Source: Bacteroidia bacterium
GTDB taxonomy: Bacteria > Bacteroidota > Bacteroidia > NS11-12g > UBA9320
NCBI GenBank assembly: GCA_028339355.1
Contig: JAOLBX010000006.1
Coordinates: 1 to 64,000 of the forward strand
DNA: 64,000 bases
Direction of reading: 5' to 3'
The translations under genes were made by a program, and so were the position numbers. The notes under the pieces were generated by a model. That model did not search any database, was not told where the DNA came from, and saw nothing but the letters and a program-made list of their open reading frames with translations. Each line of letters starts with the position of its first letter. The first letter of the stretch is position 1. Positions 60,628 through 64,000 of the stretch are shown one piece after another.

Positions 60628-60806
60628 AGCTTCTTTTCTCGTTTTTAGAATTATTTGTCTCTAAATGAATCTTAGGGTCTTCGATGAATTTTTAAACGTC
60701 TGATAATCAGTAGTAATTAGTTTGGCACGGTGTTAGCTTCAATGGTTTTTGTACTGAAGAGTACATATGGTTAATAATTTTCATCATAAGTAGTAGTTTA
60801 GTATTT

Positions 60807-60852
60807 TATCTTTGAAATTTAAGTCCCAATCTATATGGTTGGGACTTTTTTT
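60807..60852 (+). promoter_or_regulatory. -7 element followed by a terminator-like hairpin upstream of the OmpA gene
   Basis: TATCTTTG at 60807-60814 matches the -7 consensus. Directly after it AAGTCCCAA (60821-60829), a 9-base loop, TTGGGACTT (60839-60847) and a T-run form an intrinsic-terminator shape. If this promoter is real, the mRNA would begin with a terminator-like hairpin. Alternatively the hairpin ends a short transcript from the spacer. TACATTCG at 60865 is a second near-consensus -7. Confidence 0.5.
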
Positions 60853-60876
60853 GCGTTTTACTTTTACATTCGTCAC

Positions 60877-61956
60877 TTGAACAGAACAATCCATATCTAC
60901 CGGTACCTAACAACATTGATACTTTGTTGTTTCAGTATTATTTCTTTTTCACAACTTTACTCACTCACAAGTGCGGATTACTTTATTTATTTTGAATCGG
61001 ATAGTTATGAAATTTCTAAGAATCAGCAGAAATTGCTAACAGATAAAATATTAGTGATAGGTGGAACTAATATAAAAGAGATATACGTAGAGGGTCACAC
61101 GGATAGTTTTGCTAGTGCAGAGCATAACTTAGTTCTTGCTGCCAATAGGGCTAATTCTACGGTTGCTGTTTTAGAACAAATTGGTGTGCCTTCTAAATTT
61201 ATTAAAACTGAGAACTTTGGAGAGTCTCAGCTTATTTCTGAAGAGCATAAAAACAATAGAAGGGCCAAGGTCTTTTTTGTATACGAAACGGATAAAAAAT
61301 CTATACTAAACCCTCCAAAGTTTATTGTAATAAAAACAATAGATAAGAAAACTAAAAAGCCAGTTAAGGCTAGTATTGGGTTTGACTATATGGATAAGGA
61401 AATGCGTTTTATCTCAACGGGGCTTAGTGGTGTCTCTGCGACATTTGATATGCTAGGGGAGGATCTCATAGTCTCAGCATCTGCTCGCAACTATCTTAGT
61501 GAATACCTAGTTGTACCAACAGAAGATATTTATAAGCCTATTGATACATTGGTTTATACTTTAGAGCTTCGAAAAGTAAAGATTACAGGTAAATTTACAT
61601 TTAATAATATTTTCTTCTTCACAGATAGTGATGAAATACGCCCAGAATCAGAGCCTGAATTACACAAACTACTTGCCGTAATGAAGCGTAATGAAACCGC
61701 GTATATAGAGATACAAGGTCATATGAACTACCCCATAGATAGACCTATGAATAGTGTACAGAATCGTTACAATATGGAGCTCAGTTTTAAGCGAGCTAAG
61801 GCTATAAATGATTATCTCATAGTAAGTGGCATAGACCAAAAGAGGCTTACATATAAAGGAATGAGCAATACTCGAATGAAGTATAAATTACCTGCAAGCA
61901 GAGCACAAGAAGATCAGAATAAAAGGGTAGAAATTTATACACTCAAAGAAATTTAA
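60877..61956 (+). CDS. OmpA-family protein with two OmpA-like domains
   Basis: The protein has 359 residues from TTG at 60877, giving a good signal peptide (LTTLILCCFSIISFSQ). The ATG at 60835 lies in the loop of the hairpin and is less likely. The first OmpA-like peptidoglycan-binding domain (about 20-140) has YFESDSYEISKNQQKLL, EIYVEGHTDSF and NRRAKVFF. A beta-rich middle (145-235) follows. A second OmpA-like domain (240-359) has FFFTDSDEIRPESEPELHKLL, IEIQGHMNYP and NKRVEIYTL. Domain 2 has Gly-His-Met where Gly-His-Thr-Asp is usual. It overlaps the convergent porin gene by four bases. Confidence 0.8.
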   Translation: MNRTIHIYRYLTTLILCCFSIISFSQLYSLTSADYFIYFESDSYEISKNQQKLLTDKILVIGGTNIKEIYVEGHTDSFASAEHNLVLAANRANSTVAVLEQIGVPSKFIKTENFGESQLISEEHKNNRRAKVFFVYETDKKSILNPPKFIVIKTIDKKTKKPVKASIGFDYMDKEMRFISTGLSGVSATFDMLGEDLIVSASARNYLSEYLVVPTEDIYKPIDTLVYTLELRKVKITGKFTFNNIFFFTDSDEIRPESEPELHKLLAVMKRNETAYIEIQGHMNYPIDRPMNSVQNRYNMELSFKRAKAINDYLIVSGIDQKRLTYKGMSNTRMKYKLPASRAQEDQNKRVEIYTLKEI

Positions 61957-63824
61957 TTATTCAAATCCCAGCGAATATTGAGTCTCATATTACGAGGCAT
62001 AAGCGGGTATCCAGGGGAGCTATAATAGTCGTTGCCCAACCACCCTTGCTGAATGTGGAAGTATTCAATTCCAAAACAGAAACTTTTTACTTTAGCGTTT
62101 GCATAAACGTTGATTGGAGCGTACATGTTAAATTCTGTACCTGTATTGTGCCATTGTCTAGTATATACGTTGTACTGCGGACTAACAAATGAACTAAACC
62201 AATGAGTACGTGCTCCAAGTTGTATACCAAGATGCTTTTTGAACAAAAGAAACTGACCATAAATGTTGGTACTGATAGCCGTAGCCGGTCGAGGCAGTAC
62301 TTGTTGATTAGATGAGTTTTGAAAAGTAGCTAATAAGTGCCCGCCTATATGCGAGGAGCTGTAGCTGTAGCCTACTTTAGTCATTAGCAATGTTACAAAA
62401 TCAGTTTCTTGTTTTATGTCATCCACTCCTGTGAAATAAATGAGTCCGTTACTAGTTTCTGCGAATACACTACCTGATATTCTATGCTTTTTATAGGATA
62501 TATTGGCATTACCAAAAAGCTGATTAACACTAACTTTAGAGAAACTATTGTTCCAAGAAACTGCTTGGCTCTCAAATACTTTGTGTGTGTAGCTCGGCTC
62601 AACCAGCTGTGAAAGTATACCTGCGGATACATTAATATGATTAAAATTTGTTTTAGCACTAGCCTTTAGGTGATAGTCGGCGACATTGTATCCGAGTATC
62701 CCAAAATTAGCCTCAGCATTTATTTCAAATTGCTTTACACCAAATCGACCATTGCCATTGATATAGACATTCTGAAAAGAACGATTGTTACCATTCATAT
62801 ATAATTTGTCAAAAGAATGCTGGATACTCGCTGCAAGCGTTACAGGTTTTAGAGTGAAAAGGTAACCTATCTCGTTACTCAGTGAGCGGTGGTATATAGA
62901 GTCTTTGTATGCTTCTAAGTTTACGCCATAATTCGAACTGTCCGGGCTACGATCTTCGAACTCTAACCTCTTGTTATCTTGCTGTGTAGTTAGAAAAAAC
63001 TGACTCTTGAACTGGCTCAGTGAATAATCTAACGTACTATCTGTTGCCAATCCCCCCGGTCTATAATATTGTACTACTTTAAATGAATTTTGTGCTTGGG
63101 TGCTATTTGCTGCGGTGAATTTTGCAGAGCTGTTGTCAATTTTATTTCTTCCACTTTGTGAGTTGAATATAGAATCTGAAGCTATACCCCCACTCTCTAT
63201 ATTCCAAGATTTATTCCACAGATAGGATACTAATATTTCATATTTTCTGTCCTTCGAGAAATATCCAGTATAGAATTTCGTGTTAAATAGGTTGTTCATT
63301 CTAACCCTATCGATATTCTCAATATCTGAGAAGTAAAAACTTTGATTTTTTATTCGTCTATAATCAACCCCAAAAGTAAGCCTCTCCGAAATTTGCTGAG
63401 CATGTGTTAGCTCCATATGTATCATTTCATTGGCACCTTGTGAGTAGTTTACGCGTGTGAGTGGTTTCTCTAACTGATATTTATGAATTTCATCATCAAA
63501 GAATAATGGAGCTAAGTTCGTGTACCCAGTATTTAATTTTAGCTCTCGCTCATTTGTAGTACTCAGACAGAGTAGTGAAGATGCCTCAAGTCCTTGGTCT
63601 ACGAATGGAAATGATATTTTGTATGCAGGGTAATAGTTGTAAAATAAATTGAATGAGGTATCTAGAAAAGTAGAATCTAGTGCCAAAAATAGAATGTCAC
63701 TTTCTTGAATGAAGTGGACATTTAGTGGCTTATGATTGTGAGCCTCAGAAGTGTCTAGAATTTGAGCATACGAGGATAATGAGAATAAGTGAAACAGAAT
63801 AAATAGCCCAATGCTTTTTCTCAT
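61953..63824 (-). CDS. Putative porin (Porin_10-like)
   Basis: The protein has 623 residues from the ATG at 63824; a TTG two codons upstream is also possible. A signal peptide (KSIGLFILFHLFSLSSYAQ) is followed by a long chain of amphipathic strands with frequent aromatic ends (FGVDYRRIKNQSFYF, KYEILVSYLWNKSW, FNHINVSAGILSQL). It closes with MPRNMRLNIRWDLNN, a fit C-terminal strand. Length and style match the large Bacteroidota putative porins. It follows a partial secreted-protein gene after a few bases, so the two are co-transcribed. Confidence 0.78.
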   Translation of the reverse strand: MRKSIGLFILFHLFSLSSYAQILDTSEAHNHKPLNVHFIQESDILFLALDSTFLDTSFNLFYNYYPAYKISFPFVDQGLEASSLLCLSTTNERELKLNTGYTNLAPLFFDDEIHKYQLEKPLTRVNYSQGANEMIHMELTHAQQISERLTFGVDYRRIKNQSFYFSDIENIDRVRMNNLFNTKFYTGYFSKDRKYEILVSYLWNKSWNIESGGIASDSIFNSQSGRNKIDNSSAKFTAANSTQAQNSFKVVQYYRPGGLATDSTLDYSLSQFKSQFFLTTQQDNKRLEFEDRSPDSSNYGVNLEAYKDSIYHRSLSNEIGYLFTLKPVTLAASIQHSFDKLYMNGNNRSFQNVYINGNGRFGVKQFEINAEANFGILGYNVADYHLKASAKTNFNHINVSAGILSQLVEPSYTHKVFESQAVSWNNSFSKVSVNQLFGNANISYKKHRISGSVFAETSNGLIYFTGVDDIKQETDFVTLLMTKVGYSYSSSHIGGHLLATFQNSSNQQVLPRPATAISTNIYGQFLLFKKHLGIQLGARTHWFSSFVSPQYNVYTRQWHNTGTEFNMYAPINVYANAKVKSFCFGIEYFHIQQGWLGNDYYSSPGYPLMPRNMRLNIRWDLNN

Positions 63825-63830
63825 TTTCAA

Positions 63831-64000
63831 TTATTTCGTTGTAAATGAAATAAGGTCGTAATTGTTGTTTCCTACAGCATCATTGCAACTGACAAATAGT
63901 TCGTGAACTGTACTGTCTTTAGAAGGTATTGTAAAATCTCCTTTGTATACAAAAACAGAATCGCCGGTTAGGGTCTCGTAGGTATATTCTTCAAGGCCAG
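63831..64000 (-). CDS. C-terminal fragment of an unidentified protein (runs off the window)
   Basis: An open minus-strand frame enters from the window edge and ends at TAA (63831-63833). The 55 visible residues read YTYETLTGDSVFVYKGDFTI, then PSKDSTVHELFVSCNDAVGN and NYDLISFTTK. This is beta-rich, like an Ig-type domain or the end of a secreted protein. Seven bases separate it from the porin ATG, so it is the upstream gene of the same operon. The family cannot be told from so short a piece. Confidence 0.6.
   Translation of the reverse strand, partial: GLEEYTYETLTGDSVFVYKGDFTIPSKDSTVHELFVSCNDAVGNNNYDLISFTTK

Noticed and set aside
1-64000. CRISPR arrays, tRNA or rRNA genes, insertion sequences, prophage
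   Set aside because: No regularly spaced repeats, no cloverleaf-like sequences with CCA-type ends, and no transposase or phage genes found on either strand by eye.

Overview
The window is a stretch of chromosome from a member of the Bacteroidota. Four things point there: an AT-rich genome with TAnnTTTG -7 promoter elements and little Shine-Dalgarno signal; many TTG and GTG starts; two proteins ending in type IX secretion (T9SS) C-terminal sorting domains; and families typical of the phylum (DUF4175, Porin_10-like porin, LVIVD lipoproteins, thioredoxin-reductase-like ferredoxin-NADP reductase, RNase Y next to zapA and pheT). T9SS cargo suggests a Flavobacteriia/Cytophagia/Sphingobacteriia-type lineage; I cannot go lower. 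I see no tRNA, rRNA, CRISPR array, transposase or prophage.

Region by region. 1-9000: the end of recJ, a beta-barrel protein, lptB, an orphan domain resembling an ArsM C-terminus, then a compact molybdenum-cofactor operon (moeA, a TauE/SafE permease, moaD, moeB with a rhodanese domain, moaE, a moaC-moaB fusion, moaA). 9000-13000: a DUF4175 giant and a SPOR protein on the minus strand. 13100-19100: a secreted thioredoxin-like protein, rlmD, a GNAT acetyltransferase, a barrel protein, an LVIVD lipoprotein apparently split over two genes, and a glycosyltransferase with its small partner. 19100-23700: aroQ and purF from back-to-back promoters, a small secreted protein, hutI, and a decayed 23S-IVP (four-helix-bundle) gene. 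23700-28300: pheT, a coiled-coil gene, zapA and rny in one minus-strand run. 28300-36300: an MscS channel, an ArsC-like protein, ferredoxin-NADP reductase, a membrane VWA protein, rpsO and pnp. 36270-39060: a coupled three-gene operon for secreted cupredoxin (multicopper-oxidase-like) and T9SS proteins.

39300-54300: the complete division and cell-wall (dcw) cluster, mraZ-rsmH-ftsL-ftsI-murE-mraY-murD-ftsW-murG-murC-ftsQ-ftsA-ftsZ. Its genes overlap or nearly touch, it is preceded by three GTGGG boxes at exact 10-bp spacing that fit a MraZ operator, and it closes with a clear intrinsic terminator after ftsZ. 54400-64000: a barrel pseudogene with a nonsense codon and a frameshift, an unrecognised 802-residue protein with a Rossmann-like start, a lone receiver-domain regulator, an unassigned protein, ilvE, a gene-poor spacer with a possible small GG-motif peptide, a tandem-OmpA protein and a porin.

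Most of the window is ordinary housekeeping. The parts most worth a second look are the T9SS cupredoxin operon, the 802-residue protein, the split LVIVD pair, the two pseudogenes and several palindromic elements. Every family call here rests on motifs read by eye, with no database search.
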